DNA of 64,000 nucleotides. Source: Subsaximicrobium wynnwilliamsii. Its GTDB lineage: Bacteria; Bacteroidota; Bacteroidia; Flavobacteriales; Flavobacteriaceae. The translations under genes and the position numbers were made by a program. Below the pieces are notes generated by a model. It was not told where the DNA came from. It was given only the letters and a program-made list of their open reading frames with translations, and ran no database searches. Location of the stretch: contig NZ_VORM01000001.1 in assembly GCF_007997225.1 (NCBI RefSeq), forward strand, positions 290,224-354,223, in the 5' to 3' direction. Shown here piece after piece: positions 17,277-26,648 of this stretch (the stretch's first letter is position 1; each line of letters begins with the position of its first letter).

Positions 17277-20200
17277 ATGAAAATTAGAACATATCGCAGT
17301 CCTGTAATCTTGAGTTTATTCTTGATTTTCAATGCTTGCGCTACCTATAAAGCACAATATAAGGATGAAGCCGATAGAACCAACCAATTGCCAAACAAGG
17401 AAGTTGACAAAACCTTTTACCTCATAGGAGATGCGGGGAAATCGCCTCAAGGCGGCATGTCTCAAGCCTTGACCTTATTCAACAAATACACTGCAGATAA
17501 AGACACCAAAGACGATTACACCATTTTTTTGGGAGATAATATTTATCCCGAAGGCATGCCTGCGGAAGGCGAAAAAGGAAGGGCTGCGGCTGAAAATGGT
17601 CTCGATGGCCAATTCATGAGTTTATCCAATTTCAAAGGAAAAGTCATTTTTATCCCAGGCAATCACGATTGGTATTCCAATGGCCCTAAAGGCTTAAAAG
17701 CCGAAGAAAATTATGTGGAAGCAGCTTTGGGGAAGGGTACATATCAACCTGAAAATGGATGCCCTTTGGAAGCTTTTGATATTGGTGATAACATCAAATT
17801 GATCGTTATCGATACCCAATGGTATATGGAAGATTGGAACAAACATCCCACCATCAACGATGAATGTGAGATCAAGACCAGAGAACGGTTTTTTGATGAA
17901 CTGGATGGCGAATTTAAAAAAGCCCAAAACCGCAGCGTCATCGTTGCCATGCACCACCCAATGCTAACCAATGGGGTTCATGGCGGGCAGTTTGCCATAT
18001 CAAAACACATATTTCCCACCCAAAAGAACATACCGGCTCCCATCTTGGCATCCTTGATCACTCAAGTGAGAACCCAAGGGGGCGTGTCTATTCAAGACCG
18101 TTATAATGAGAGTTACAATAAGTTGATGAAACGCATCGAAACAATTGCCTATGATCTCAAAAATGTAGTGTTTGTTTCGGGTCATGAACATACTTTGCAG
18201 TACAACGAAAAGGAAAACATCAAACAAATTGTTTCGGGTTCAGGAGCAAAGGAGTCTTATGCAGCACTCTCAAATACAGGGCTTTTTGTGTATGGCGAAC
18301 AAGGTTTTGCTGAGTTGACGGTTTTTAAGGATGGCAGCTCTTGGGTTACCTTCTATGGCGAGGAAAACGGAGCGCCCAAAAAATTGTATGTAAAAGAAGT
18401 GCTGGCTCCTGAAGATGATTTTGATAGTTCCACACTGCCAGATAGCTTTCCACAGGAAGTGGAAACATCAGTCTATACCAAAGAACAAACCGAAAAATCA
18501 GATTTTTTTGAAACCGTTTGGGGAGGACATTACCGCGACGTTTATAGCCAAAAAGTGAAAGTAAAAGTAGCTACTTTAGATACGCTTTATGGCGGTTTGG
18601 AAATCATGCGGGCTGGTGGAGGCCACCAAACACGATCCTTGCGTTTGAGAACCAAAGACGGGCGTGAATTGAATATGAGAGCCCTTAAGAAATCGGCAAC
18701 ACAATATTTGCAAGCCGTCCTGTTCAAGGACACCTATATTGCAGATGAGTTTGAAAAAACCCAGGTAGAAGGTTTGATCTTGGATTTCTATACCGCAGCA
18801 CACCCTTATGCTTTTGCTGTTATTCCAGATTTATCGGTTGCTGCAGATATTTACCATACCAATCCGAAGCTCTATTTTATTCCGAAGCATAAGTACTTAG
18901 GAAATTACAATACCAATTATGGTGGCGAATTATATATGATTGAAGAACGTCCCGAAGAAAATTACACCAACGAACGTAACTTTGGTTATGCCGATGATAT
19001 TGAAAGCACCCACGATATCCTTGAAAAATTGAGAAAAGACGAAAAGTACAAAATCGATGAAAACACATTTATAAGAGCACGCCTTTTTGACATGCTTATT
19101 GGCGATTGGGACCGTCACCAAGACCAATGGCGTTGGGCACAATTTGACCAAGAAAATGGGGATAAGGTGTATAAGGCCATTCCTAGGGATCGCGACCAAG
19201 TCTTTTCTAATTTTGATGGCTCCTTATTGGAGGTGATGCGCGTTATTGTAGGGCCTTCAAAACAATTGCAAGTCTATGACGAGGACCTCCAAAATATCAA
19301 GTGGATGAATGCCGCGGGTATTAAACTCGATCGGGTATTGATACAAAATGCCACTCGTGAACAATGGATCAAGCATGCCGTATTTTTGCAAGAGCACATT
19401 ACCGATGCGGTTATTGATACGGCATTCACAAAAGTGCCCAAAGAGGTGCAGGATGAAACCCTGCAGGAAATCAAGGAAAAGCTTAAAGGAAGAAAGTCCA
19501 ATCTTGTGGATATTGCCAATAGGTATTACGATTACCTCAATGAATTGGCCATTTTAACAGGTACAGATAAAGATGATTATATTGAAGTCACGCGTATTGG
19601 TGATAAGCAAACACATGTAAAAATCTCTAGAATTAAAGCAGGCGAAAAAGCCGATGTGATTGTGGACAGAACTTTTGACGCTGAGCTTACCAAAGAAATC
19701 TGGATTTATGGGCTTGATGATACCGATGTGTTTGAAGTGAACGGGAATGGCAAAAACCCTATATTTATTCGTCTTATTGGCGGGCAACAAAACGATACTT
19801 ATAAAATCAAAAACGGAAAACACGTCAAGATTTATGATCACGAAAGTAAAGAAAACACGGTTGTTGAAAATAAAGGTGCCACAACCCGTTTTACAGATAT
19901 TTATAAATTGAATTTGTTCGACTACAGCAAGAACATCTATAAAACCAATATCACAACGCCTTCCGTTGCTTACAATCCAGATGATGGCTTGGCCTTGGGC
20001 GTTTCATTTACCACAACCAAATATGGTTTTCAACGCAACCCCTTTTCCCAACAGCATCGTTTTAAAGGCGGTTACTTTTTCGCCACTGATGGAATCTCAT
20101 TGGATTATGAAGGCGAATTTGCCAACATCAAGGACGATTGGAATTTGCAGGTGGGTGGGACTTTCACTTCAGAAAATTTTACCAATAACTTTTTTGGCTA

Positions 20201-20987
20201 TGGCAATGAAACCGTGAATGCAGAAGATGAGCTGGATCGGGATTACAACCGGGTAAAAACCAGCATCTATAAGGCAAGCGCAGGAATTTTCAAAAAGGGG
20301 AACTTTGGTAGTGATTATGGGTTTAGAGCCGTTTTTGAAGGTATTCAGATAGGGAAGACTGATGGGCGTTTTATAAGCGATTTGGTGCCAGAAACCAACG
20401 AGGAATTTTATGAAAGACGCTGGTTTGGCGGTTTGGAAGCCGAGTATTTTTATGAGAGTTACGATAACAAGTTAAATCCAACACGTGGGATGACCTTTTT
20501 GTTGAATCTCGGTGGAAAAGCAGATTTTGACGCTTCTGAACGTACGTTTGGTTACATCAATTCTAATCTGGGTTTTTATAATTCCATCTCCAAAAATAGA
20601 AAGTTAGTATTGAAAACCGATGTGCGAAGCCAGTTTAGAATTGGCAACGACATCATTTTCTATCAAGCTGCCAATCTTGGTGGTGATAACGGTTTGAGAG
20701 GCTATCGCGATGAACGTTTTACGGGAAATAATTCTTTTGTGGGGACTGCTGATTTGCGTTATGCCTTTAATTCTTTCAAAACCAATGTGCTTCCTTTGCA
20801 AATTGGGGTCTTTGGAGGTTTTGATGTGGGTCGCGTTTGGTTGAAGGGCGACTTTTCAGATAAATGGCACAACGATTATGGCGGTGGCCTTTGGATCACT
20901 GCTGCAGAAAGCCTGTCGGGCACCTTCAACCTTTTCAATGGTGCTGAAGGTTTGAGGTTCTCTTTCACATTCGGACTTAATTTTTAA
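17277..20987 (+). CDS. Giant lipoprotein: calcineurin-like phosphoesterase, kinase-like middle region, Omp85-type barrel
   Basis: The start at 17277 is chosen because it opens a signal (MKIRTYRSPVILSLFLIFNAC, Cys 21); the frame extends to 17244. The 1236-aa product begins with a metallophosphoesterase domain (about 40-370): LIGDAGKS, FLGDNIYPEG, PGNHDWYSNG, AMHHPM and SGHEHT supply all metal-ligand motifs. A middle region (about 420-850) contains DMLIGDWDRHQDQW (605-618) and PRDRDQVFSNFDG (from 636), resembling the catalytic motifs of FAM20/HipA-like atypical kinases. The C-terminal 350 residues are a Bac_surface_Ag (BamA/TamA-like) barrel ending in FSFTFGLNF, with GDNGLRGYRDERFTG as the typical barrel motif. 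It probably sits in the outer membrane with the enzyme in the periplasm. The kinase reading is inference. A DUF2254 gene follows after 9 bp. Confidence 0.85.
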   Translation: MKIRTYRSPVILSLFLIFNACATYKAQYKDEADRTNQLPNKEVDKTFYLIGDAGKSPQGGMSQALTLFNKYTADKDTKDDYTIFLGDNIYPEGMPAEGEKGRAAAENGLDGQFMSLSNFKGKVIFIPGNHDWYSNGPKGLKAEENYVEAALGKGTYQPENGCPLEAFDIGDNIKLIVIDTQWYMEDWNKHPTINDECEIKTRERFFDELDGEFKKAQNRSVIVAMHHPMLTNGVHGGQFAISKHIFPTQKNIPAPILASLITQVRTQGGVSIQDRYNESYNKLMKRIETIAYDLKNVVFVSGHEHTLQYNEKENIKQIVSGSGAKESYAALSNTGLFVYGEQGFAELTVFKDGSSWVTFYGEENGAPKKLYVKEVLAPEDDFDSSTLPDSFPQEVETSVYTKEQTEKSDFFETVWGGHYRDVYSQKVKVKVATLDTLYGGLEIMRAGGGHQTRSLRLRTKDGRELNMRALKKSATQYLQAVLFKDTYIADEFEKTQVEGLILDFYTAAHPYAFAVIPDLSVAADIYHTNPKLYFIPKHKYLGNYNTNYGGELYMIEERPEENYTNERNFGYADDIESTHDILEKLRKDEKYKIDENTFIRARLFDMLIGDWDRHQDQWRWAQFDQENGDKVYKAIPRDRDQVFSNFDGSLLEVMRVIVGPSKQLQVYDEDLQNIKWMNAAGIKLDRVLIQNATREQWIKHAVFLQEHITDAVIDTAFTKVPKEVQDETLQEIKEKLKGRKSNLVDIANRYYDYLNELAILTGTDKDDYIEVTRIGDKQTHVKISRIKAGEKADVIVDRTFDAELTKEIWIYGLDDTDVFEVNGNGKNPIFIRLIGGQQNDTYKIKNGKHVKIYDHESKENTVVENKGATTRFTDIYKLNLFDYSKNIYKTNITTPSVAYNPDDGLALGVSFTTTKYGFQRNPFSQQHRFKGGYFFATDGISLDYEGEFANIKDDWNLQVGGTFTSENFTNNFFGYGNETVNAEDELDRDYNRVKTSIYKASAGIFKKGNFGSDYGFRAVFEGIQIGKTDGRFISDLVPETNEEFYERRWFGGLEAEYFYESYDNKLNPTRGMTFLLNLGGKADFDASERTFGYINSNLGFYNSISKNRKLVLKTDVRSQFRIGNDIIFYQAANLGGDNGLRGYRDERFTGNNSFVGTADLRYAFNSFKTNVLPLQIGVFGGFDVGRVWLKGDFSDKWHNDYGGGLWITAAESLSGTFNLFNGAEGLRFSFTFGLNF

Positions 20988-20996
20988 AAACACAAC

Positions 20997-22322
20997 ATGA
21001 GGCAGTACTATTTTTCATTTTTAAAAACGCTAGAGCGGCTAGAGAGTAATATTGCTTTTTATCCAACACTGATAAGTCTTGGGGGCGTAACATTCGCTTT
21101 CTTTATGATTTATTTAGAAAGCATTGGGATTTCCCGTTATTTGGTGGAGGCAGCACCAATCTTGGTGGTCAATAACACCGAGACCGCCAGAAGCTTGCTA
21201 ACCACATTTATAGGAGGTTTGATTTCCATTATGGTATTCAGTTTCTCTTTGGTAATGATCCTTTTGAATCAGGCCTCAGCTAATTTCTCGCCTCGGGTGC
21301 TGCCAGGATTGATTTCCAACAAAAGGCATCAGGTCATATTGGGCATTTACAATGGTACTTTACTGTACAGTATCTTTACTTTGGTATCGATCGCACCACA
21401 CGGTGACAAATACCAAATGCCAGGCTTCTCTGTGCTTCTTGGAATCATCTTTATGACCATGAGCTTGGGTGCTTTTATCTATTTTATCCATTCCATTTCC
21501 CAGCAAATCCAAGTGGGTACCATCATGGATAAGATTTTTAAGAAATCCCAGGCGCGCTTGCTCAAGCTTGTCGAGTCTGAAAAACATTTGGAGACCGATT
21601 TTGAAGACACTGCCAACTGGAATGAAATCATGGCCTCTCAAACGGGTTACATGCAAGATGTGAGTTTAAATGTGCTTGGCACGTTGGCCGAAGAACACCA
21701 GCTGAAGATTGAGATTGTGCCAATAAAAGGCGCCTATGTGCTCAAAGGCATCCCCATACTCAAGTATAAAGGGGACGTTGATGATGAGCTCAAGGAAAAG
21801 CTGTTGGATGCCGTCATGTTCTCAAAAAGTGAATTGATTGAGGATAATTATGTGCTGGCTTTTAAGCAAATTACAGAAATTGCCCTCAAAGCCATGTCAC
21901 CAGGCATCAACGATCCCGGGACTTGTATCAATGCCATTGATTACCTTACGGAATTGTTTGCACTGCGAATGACCAAAAAGAACAAGAGCTTTTATTTTTC
22001 TGAAGACGATGAGGCACTCATTTACGTAAGGACGGTAAGTTTTGAGCAATTGCTCTACAATGTGATGGCAGCCTTACGCACCTATTGTAAGCATGACATT
22101 ATCGTGGTGCAAAAATTGTTTACGATGTTGCAATATTTGCTTCAAAACAGGGAGGTGCTTCGTGAAAATTATAAGGAAAGCATTATCAGCGAAATCCGTA
22201 ACCTCAAAATAGACGCGTTGGCCAATCATGAAAATGAGGCCGATATCAAGGTCATTAATAATATAATAAAGCACTTGGAAGATTTGAATCCCTCAGATTA
22301 TAAATTTGATTCTAACACTTAG
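20997..22322 (+). CDS. DUF2254 inner-membrane protein
   Basis: This 441-aa protein has four hydrophobic segments in the first 170 residues (around 20-40, 65-95, 115-135, 145-170) and a soluble C-terminal half. ATARSLLTTFIGG-like text (ETARSLLTTFIGGLISIMVF) and SPGINDPGTCINAIDYL are characteristic of the DUF2254 family, whose role is not established. The gene begins 9 bp after the phosphoesterase/barrel gene and probably shares its transcript, so the two may work together in the cell envelope. It ends 1 bp from a convergent lipoprotein gene. Confidence 0.88.
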   Translation: MRQYYFSFLKTLERLESNIAFYPTLISLGGVTFAFFMIYLESIGISRYLVEAAPILVVNNTETARSLLTTFIGGLISIMVFSFSLVMILLNQASANFSPRVLPGLISNKRHQVILGIYNGTLLYSIFTLVSIAPHGDKYQMPGFSVLLGIIFMTMSLGAFIYFIHSISQQIQVGTIMDKIFKKSQARLLKLVESEKHLETDFEDTANWNEIMASQTGYMQDVSLNVLGTLAEEHQLKIEIVPIKGAYVLKGIPILKYKGDVDDELKEKLLDAVMFSKSELIEDNYVLAFKQITEIALKAMSPGINDPGTCINAIDYLTELFALRMTKKNKSFYFSEDDEALIYVRTVSFEQLLYNVMAALRTYCKHDIIVVQKLFTMLQYLLQNREVLRENYKESIISEIRNLKIDALANHENEADIKVINNIIKHLEDLNPSDYKFDSNT

Positions 22323-22323
22323 G

Positions 22324-23169
22324 CTATTTATTTTGGTTGGTGCCTTCAGCGCTTTTCTTGCCCTTCAGCTCTAAATGATATAAGTTGCCACCATTATTGT
22401 TTTTCAACTCATCGGAAATCAAGACTTCATCTTTCGTGATGAATACGATGCCTTCTTTTTGAGACGTATGTCCAAACGGAATGATTTCCACAGTACCCTC
22501 AAAGAATTTATCGGCTTTGAACTTGCTCAGTTTCCACAGTTTTTCGTGGTTGAGTAGCACAATCGTTTTTCCGTCGGCACTAATGTCGGCAGCAGTGATT
22601 TGGTTGTCCTTTCCATCCAATTTGGAAGTGGTTACCAATTGTGCAACATGGTCTCCAATACTATTTTCTACGGAAATCATAATGGTTTCCTTGGTGCCTT
22701 TGCTGAAAATGTAAAACTTGTTTTCATATAAAAAGAACGCTTCAAAATCTTGTGACTCCATAGTGCTAGGGAGCGTAAACGCGATTTTTTCAGCGGAAGA
22801 ACGCTTCATGGCTTTACCGGGTTTAGACACTTTATAGATTGTAAAATGTTCCCGCGTTTTTTCGTTGTTTCCGAAATCGCCAATATAAATGTTCTCCTCT
22901 TGGTCGCTGGCCAGATCTTCCCAATCAATATTCTCGGCATTTTCGATTTCAATGGTCTTTGTCAATTGGCCCTTGGCATCCAAAGCATAAAGGGCATTGG
23001 GGTTGCCAGCATCTTCGATAGTCCATAATAAACGATCTTGGTTGGTGTATTCCAATGCAGAGTTTTCCTTGAGTGACACAGGAAGGTCTAATAAGTTGTT
23101 AAGCTGGCCGGTATGGCAAGCGCTGAACAGTATGGGAAATGCTAAAATGATGTAGCTGAATTTGGTCAT
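22324..23169 (-). CDS. Lipoprotein with SdiA-regulated-like beta-propeller features
   Basis: This 281-aa product has a lipoprotein signal (MTKFSYIILAFPILFSAC, Cys 18). The body alternates short beta strands with motifs such as NIDWEDLASD, NIYIGDFGNNEKTRE, ESQDFEAFFLYENKFYIFSKG and ITAADISADGKTIVLLNHEKLW, a propeller-like pattern found in Bacteroidota lipoproteins of unknown function. No enzyme motif is visible. It is likely anchored in the outer or inner membrane facing the periplasm. It is convergent with the DUF2254 gene, with 1 bp between stops, and has 214 bp of non-coding sequence upstream in which I see no strong promoter. Confidence 0.75.
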   Translation of the reverse strand: MTKFSYIILAFPILFSACHTGQLNNLLDLPVSLKENSALEYTNQDRLLWTIEDAGNPNALYALDAKGQLTKTIEIENAENIDWEDLASDQEENIYIGDFGNNEKTREHFTIYKVSKPGKAMKRSSAEKIAFTLPSTMESQDFEAFFLYENKFYIFSKGTKETIMISVENSIGDHVAQLVTTSKLDGKDNQITAADISADGKTIVLLNHEKLWKLSKFKADKFFEGTVEIIPFGHTSQKEGIVFITKDEVLISDELKNNNGGNLYHLELKGKKSAEGTNQNK

Positions 23170-23383
23170 GATTTTGAGCGTCTTTAACTTTTTTTAAAGT
23201 AATTATTCTTGAGCTTGACTTTATGTAATGCTGAAACTTCTGGATTGGGATTGCTTTTTTTTGCGATTGAAACCGCTGGAGGTTTGCCTCGAGGTTGGTT
23301 ACACTGTCATGCGACTTTGAAGGGAAATAAACCGTTTGATGCTGCAACCATAAACTGGCTTGCATGCAGGTTTCAGTAAAAAA

Positions 23384-24907
23384 TCAAGTCACACTCACAT
23401 TCAGCCCCAAGAGTTCATCTATATATTCTCTGCTGTTGCTAAGCCTGGGGATTTTATGTTGGCCACCGAGTTTGTCGTGTCGCTTGAGCCAATCGTAAAA
23501 CAAACGTTCTCTGGCAATATGTATTGTAGGCATATTCAAGGTCATATCGTTGAGGCGTTTGGCTTCATAATCGGAGTTTAAGGATTTTAGAGTGGTGTCT
23601 AACAGGATATTGAACTCTTGTATGTCTTCTGGTAAGGTTTTGAATTCGATAAGCCATTCGTGGGAACCTTTGGCCCTTCCGCTCATAAAAATAGGTGCAG
23701 CGGTATATTCCACAATCTCGGCATTGGTAATTGCGCAAACTTGTTGCAAGGCATTTTCGGCATTTTCAATGATGAGTTCCTCACCAAAGGCATTGATATG
23801 GTGTTTTGTGCGCCCAGAAACCTTGATGCGATAGGGGTCAATAGACGTAAAGCGCACTGTGTCTCCAATTTTGTAGCGCCAGAGTCCGGCATTCGTGGTG
23901 ATGATCACCGCATAGTTTTTATGCAGTTCCACGGCACTTAGAGGGATGACTTTGGGTTGGCAGCTTCCGTAAGTGCTCATATCTATAAACTCGTAGAAAA
24001 TCCCGTAATCCAGCATCAACAAGAGCTCACTACTACTATTTTGATCCTGTATGGCAAAAAAGCCTTCCGAGGCATTATAGATTTCATAATACCTAAAATC
24101 TTGTTTTGGTAAAATGGCCTTGTATTGATCAACGTAGGGCACAAAGCTCACACCGCCATGAAAATAAACTTCCAAATTTGGCCAAATGTCAAAGAGGTTA
24201 TCACGGCCAGTATCGTCTAACACCTTATTGAGTAATACCAGCATCCAGGAAGGCACACCAGCCAAACTGGTCACGTTCTCATAGCGGGTTTCTTCAACAA
24301 TGGCATGCATTTTATGTTCCCAGTTGCTCATTAGGGAAACCTTATTGCTGGGTGTGCTGCTATATTCAGCCCAAAAGGGCATATTGTCAATCAAGATGGC
24401 CGAAAGATCTCCAAAGGCAGTCCCGTTTTCCTTATAGAGTTCCTTGCTGCCGCCCAGGCGTAAACTTTTTCCTGTGAATAATTGAGAATCGGGGTTGTTA
24501 TTGAGATATAAGCATAAAAGATCTTTGCTTGCTGCGTAATGGCAATCTTCCAAAGACTCGCTGCTAACGGGTATAAATTTGCTTTTGGCATTGGTGGTGC
24601 CACTGGATTTGGCAAACCATTTTATGGGGTGGGGCCAAAAGATATTATGCTCACCACGTCGGGAACGCTCAATTAAATCTTGGTAATCCTCATAACAGGA
24701 AATGGGCACGCGCTCGGCAAATGTGCTGTAATTGCCAATGGAGTCAAAGTGGTATTGTTTTCCAATTTCAGTATCTTTTGCTTTGGCAAGTAGATGAAAA
24801 AGCAATTCGTTTTGCACCTCATTGGGATACTTTAAAAACAGGTCGATTTGATGAAAGCGTTTTTTCAAAAACCAGGATGCTATCGAATTTACTAATGGAA
24901 TCGGCAT
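23384..24907 (-). CDS. GH3 auxin-responsive-promoter family protein (acyl-adenylase fold)
   Basis: This 507-aa cytoplasmic protein belongs to the GH3 family of the adenylate-forming (ANL) superfamily, which in plants conjugates amino acids to acyl acids. Visible signatures are WFAKSSGTTNAKSKFIPVS (ATP-binding P-loop-like motif, about residues 92-110), YYEIYNASEGFFAIQD (about 275-290) and KIGDTVRFTS (hinge region before the C-terminal domain), plus GRTKHHINAFGEELI. The length is normal for bacterial members. Substrate is unknown; the bacterial role has not been settled as far as I know. It stands alone, divergent from the DUF2797 gene 98 bp away. Confidence 0.88.
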   Translation of the reverse strand: MPIPLVNSIASWFLKKRFHQIDLFLKYPNEVQNELLFHLLAKAKDTEIGKQYHFDSIGNYSTFAERVPISCYEDYQDLIERSRRGEHNIFWPHPIKWFAKSSGTTNAKSKFIPVSSESLEDCHYAASKDLLCLYLNNNPDSQLFTGKSLRLGGSKELYKENGTAFGDLSAILIDNMPFWAEYSSTPSNKVSLMSNWEHKMHAIVEETRYENVTSLAGVPSWMLVLLNKVLDDTGRDNLFDIWPNLEVYFHGGVSFVPYVDQYKAILPKQDFRYYEIYNASEGFFAIQDQNSSSELLLMLDYGIFYEFIDMSTYGSCQPKVIPLSAVELHKNYAVIITTNAGLWRYKIGDTVRFTSIDPYRIKVSGRTKHHINAFGEELIIENAENALQQVCAITNAEIVEYTAAPIFMSGRAKGSHEWLIEFKTLPEDIQEFNILLDTTLKSLNSDYEAKRLNDMTLNMPTIHIARERLFYDWLKRHDKLGGQHKIPRLSNSREYIDELLGLNVSVT

Positions 24908-25005
24908 TTTTAGAGTATCTTTAGCGTTGGTTTTGTCTTGGTTTTTGGTAGAATGGCTTCCAAATCAAGGTCGGGATCAAAAATTTAAAAATAAGACTTT
25001 TTTTT

Positions 25006-25800
25006 ATGTTATATCAAGGTGTTCTTAGAAAAATGCAAACCGAAATGGCGGCACCCATTCAATACTATCTCATTCTGGAAAATGATTTCCTGAATATGAA
25101 TCAGTTATTGGATAAAACCATTCATTTACAGTTTATAAAACACCAGTGCCTCAACTGCTCATTGAATAAGCCCATCTTTAGACAAGGCTTTTGCAAGAGC
25201 TGTTTTTTTGATATTCCACAGGCGGCAGATTGGATCATGAAACCCGAGTTGAGTACTGCACATTTAGATCAAGAGGATCGTGATTTGGTTTATGAGAAAA
25301 AAGTGCAGTTGCAGCCACATATCGTGTATTTGGCAAATTCAAGCAACGTCAAGGTAGGCGTGACCCGAAAAAGCCAGGTGCCCACCCGTTGGATCGATCA
25401 AGGTGCGCATGAGGCCATTGAGATTGTGGAGGTGCCCAATCGTTATTTGGCAGGAATCACTGAAGTGGCGCTTAAAAATCATGTGGGCGATAAAACCAAT
25501 TGGCGCAAAATGCTGAAAAACGACGTGGAAGATGAGAATTTGGTAGAATGGCGCGAAAAACTGAAACAGTATATTCCGGCGGAAGCTGTGGACTATTACA
25601 TCGCCTCAAACACCGAAACCGAAATCCATTTCCCCGTTAAGCAATATCCTGAAAAACCCAAGAGCCTAAATATCGAGAAGGAGAAATCCTATACGGGTCG
25701 TTTGGTAGGCCTCAAAGGGCAGTACCTCATCTTTGAGGACGAGCGTGTATTCAATGTTAGAGGCAATGAGGGGTGTGTGGTAAGCTTGGCCCTAAGCTAA
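25006..25800 (+). CDS. DUF2797 protein
   Basis: This 264-aa protein carries the features of DUF2797: a four-Cys zinc-like site (CLNCSLNKPIFRQGFCKSC, about residues 46-64) and the segment HIVYLANSSNVKVGVTRKSQVPTRWIDQGA, which resembles a GIY-YIG-like core. This hints at nucleic-acid binding or cleavage, but no function is established. The C-terminus has a small beta domain (GRLVGLKGQYLIFEDERVFNVRG). No signal peptide; cytoplasmic. It is divergent from the GH3 gene and 78 bp upstream of a small membrane protein gene on the same strand. Confidence 0.85.
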   Translation: MLYQGVLRKMQTEMAAPIQYYLILENDFLNMNQLLDKTIHLQFIKHQCLNCSLNKPIFRQGFCKSCFFDIPQAADWIMKPELSTAHLDQEDRDLVYEKKVQLQPHIVYLANSSNVKVGVTRKSQVPTRWIDQGAHEAIEIVEVPNRYLAGITEVALKNHVGDKTNWRKMLKNDVEDENLVEWREKLKQYIPAEAVDYYIASNTETEIHFPVKQYPEKPKSLNIEKEKSYTGRLVGLKGQYLIFEDERVFNVRGNEGCVVSLALS

Positions 25801-25878
25801 AGATTAACGAAATTTTAGAAGATCCACTTAGGCAGACGCCCTTGTTTTTTAGTACCTTAACATAAAAAACAAAACACT

Positions 25879-26112
25879 ATGAAAATTCCAGCCATGGCCT
25901 ATGTGGTCTTTACGACTTTACTTTTATTAACCCTGACCATTGCGGTGGCAATGGACATGCCTTTTAACTGGGTGTTCTACTTAACCTGTATTGGTCAAGT
26001 ATTTGTGGTCATTATGGTGTATAAAGTACTCAGAGATAAATACACTACCACTAAAACCTTCGAAGATTTCTACGAGGATTTCCCAATTACCGAACGGAAG
26101 AACTACAGATAA
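25879..26112 (+). CDS. Small membrane protein of unknown function
   Basis: This 77-aa product has two transmembrane segments (about residues 7-24 and 30-47) and a charged tail (KVLRDKYTTTKTFEDFYEDFPITERKNYR). Codon use and the short distance to the DUF2797 gene support a real gene. The family is not recognised beyond the pattern of short two-helix membrane proteins common in Flavobacteriia. Confidence 0.7.
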   Translation: MKIPAMAYVVFTTLLLLTLTIAVAMDMPFNWVFYLTCIGQVFVVIMVYKVLRDKYTTTKTFEDFYEDFPITERKNYR

Positions 26113-26127
26113 GATCCCGAATTTTAT

Positions 26128-26213
26128 AATCCCTCCAGAGGGTTTTATTCCCCTGGGATTACCTTGAAATACAAAGAACATCTTTCAATTCATACCTTGT
26201 GGGCTTGGGCCGA
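26128..26213 (+). repeat. Dispersed repeat, copy A
   Basis: This stretch, just downstream of the small membrane protein gene, matches in inverted orientation the segment at 44021-44110. Shared blocks include AGAGGGTTTTATTCCCC, GAAATACAAAGA, CATCTTTCAATTCA and GTGGGCTTG. It carries no convincing reading frame. Confidence 0.8.
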
Positions 26214-26273
26214 AAGTATTGATTTACTAATAGCGCAGGCGAATTATATGTATAAATTAAGCTGCGGTTGGGT

Positions 26274-26540
26274 TGTGAAATTTGTATTTTCTACTCTTGC
26301 TTTTTTTTGCTTGTGCAAGCCTCTTGTTTGTTCCGTAAATGTTTTTTATGGTGGCTCTTAACCAAACGGTCACGAGCGGGACGCTCGCGCTAGCAGGGCT
26401 GAGTTGGATTATGAAATTTGTATTTTCTACTCTTGTCTTGCTTTTTTTTGCTAGTGCAAGACTCTTGCTTGTTCCGTAAATGTTTTTTTATAGTGGATCT
26501 TACTCAAACGGTCACGAGCGGGACGTTCGCGCTAGCAGGT
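26274..26540 (+). repeat. Imperfect tandem duplication of about 130 bp
   Basis: Unit 1 (about 26274-26398) and unit 2 (about 26410-26539) share GAAATTTGTATTTTCTACTC, a T-rich GCTTTTTTTTGC stretch, TTGTTCCGTAAATG and an end block AACGGTCACGAGCGGGACG followed by TCGCGCTAGCAGG. The end block contains a small hairpin (GAGCG-GGA-CGCTC). A third partial end block (CTCGCGCTAGCAGGG) lies at 26627-26641, next to the end of the receiver gene. The 65-codon frame crossing unit 1 has no ATG and is probably not a gene. The rest of the 536-bp gap shows nothing else. Confidence 0.8.
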
Positions 26541-26648
26541 AGTCAATGCCGCTTTGAAATATAATTATGATCACGGATTTAAAAAAAAAGGCCCCTCGCT
26601 CAATGACCTCAACTTAATGACATTGCGCTCGCGCTAGCAGGGAATCCT

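Noticed and set aside
26164..26361. 65-codon frame in the spacer after the small membrane protein gene
   Set aside because: It has no ATG and runs through a dispersed repeat and a tandem duplication unit, so it is more likely chance.
26274..26641. Possible CRISPR array
   Set aside because: Only two long units and a partial end block; no short regular repeats with unique spacers and no cas genes.
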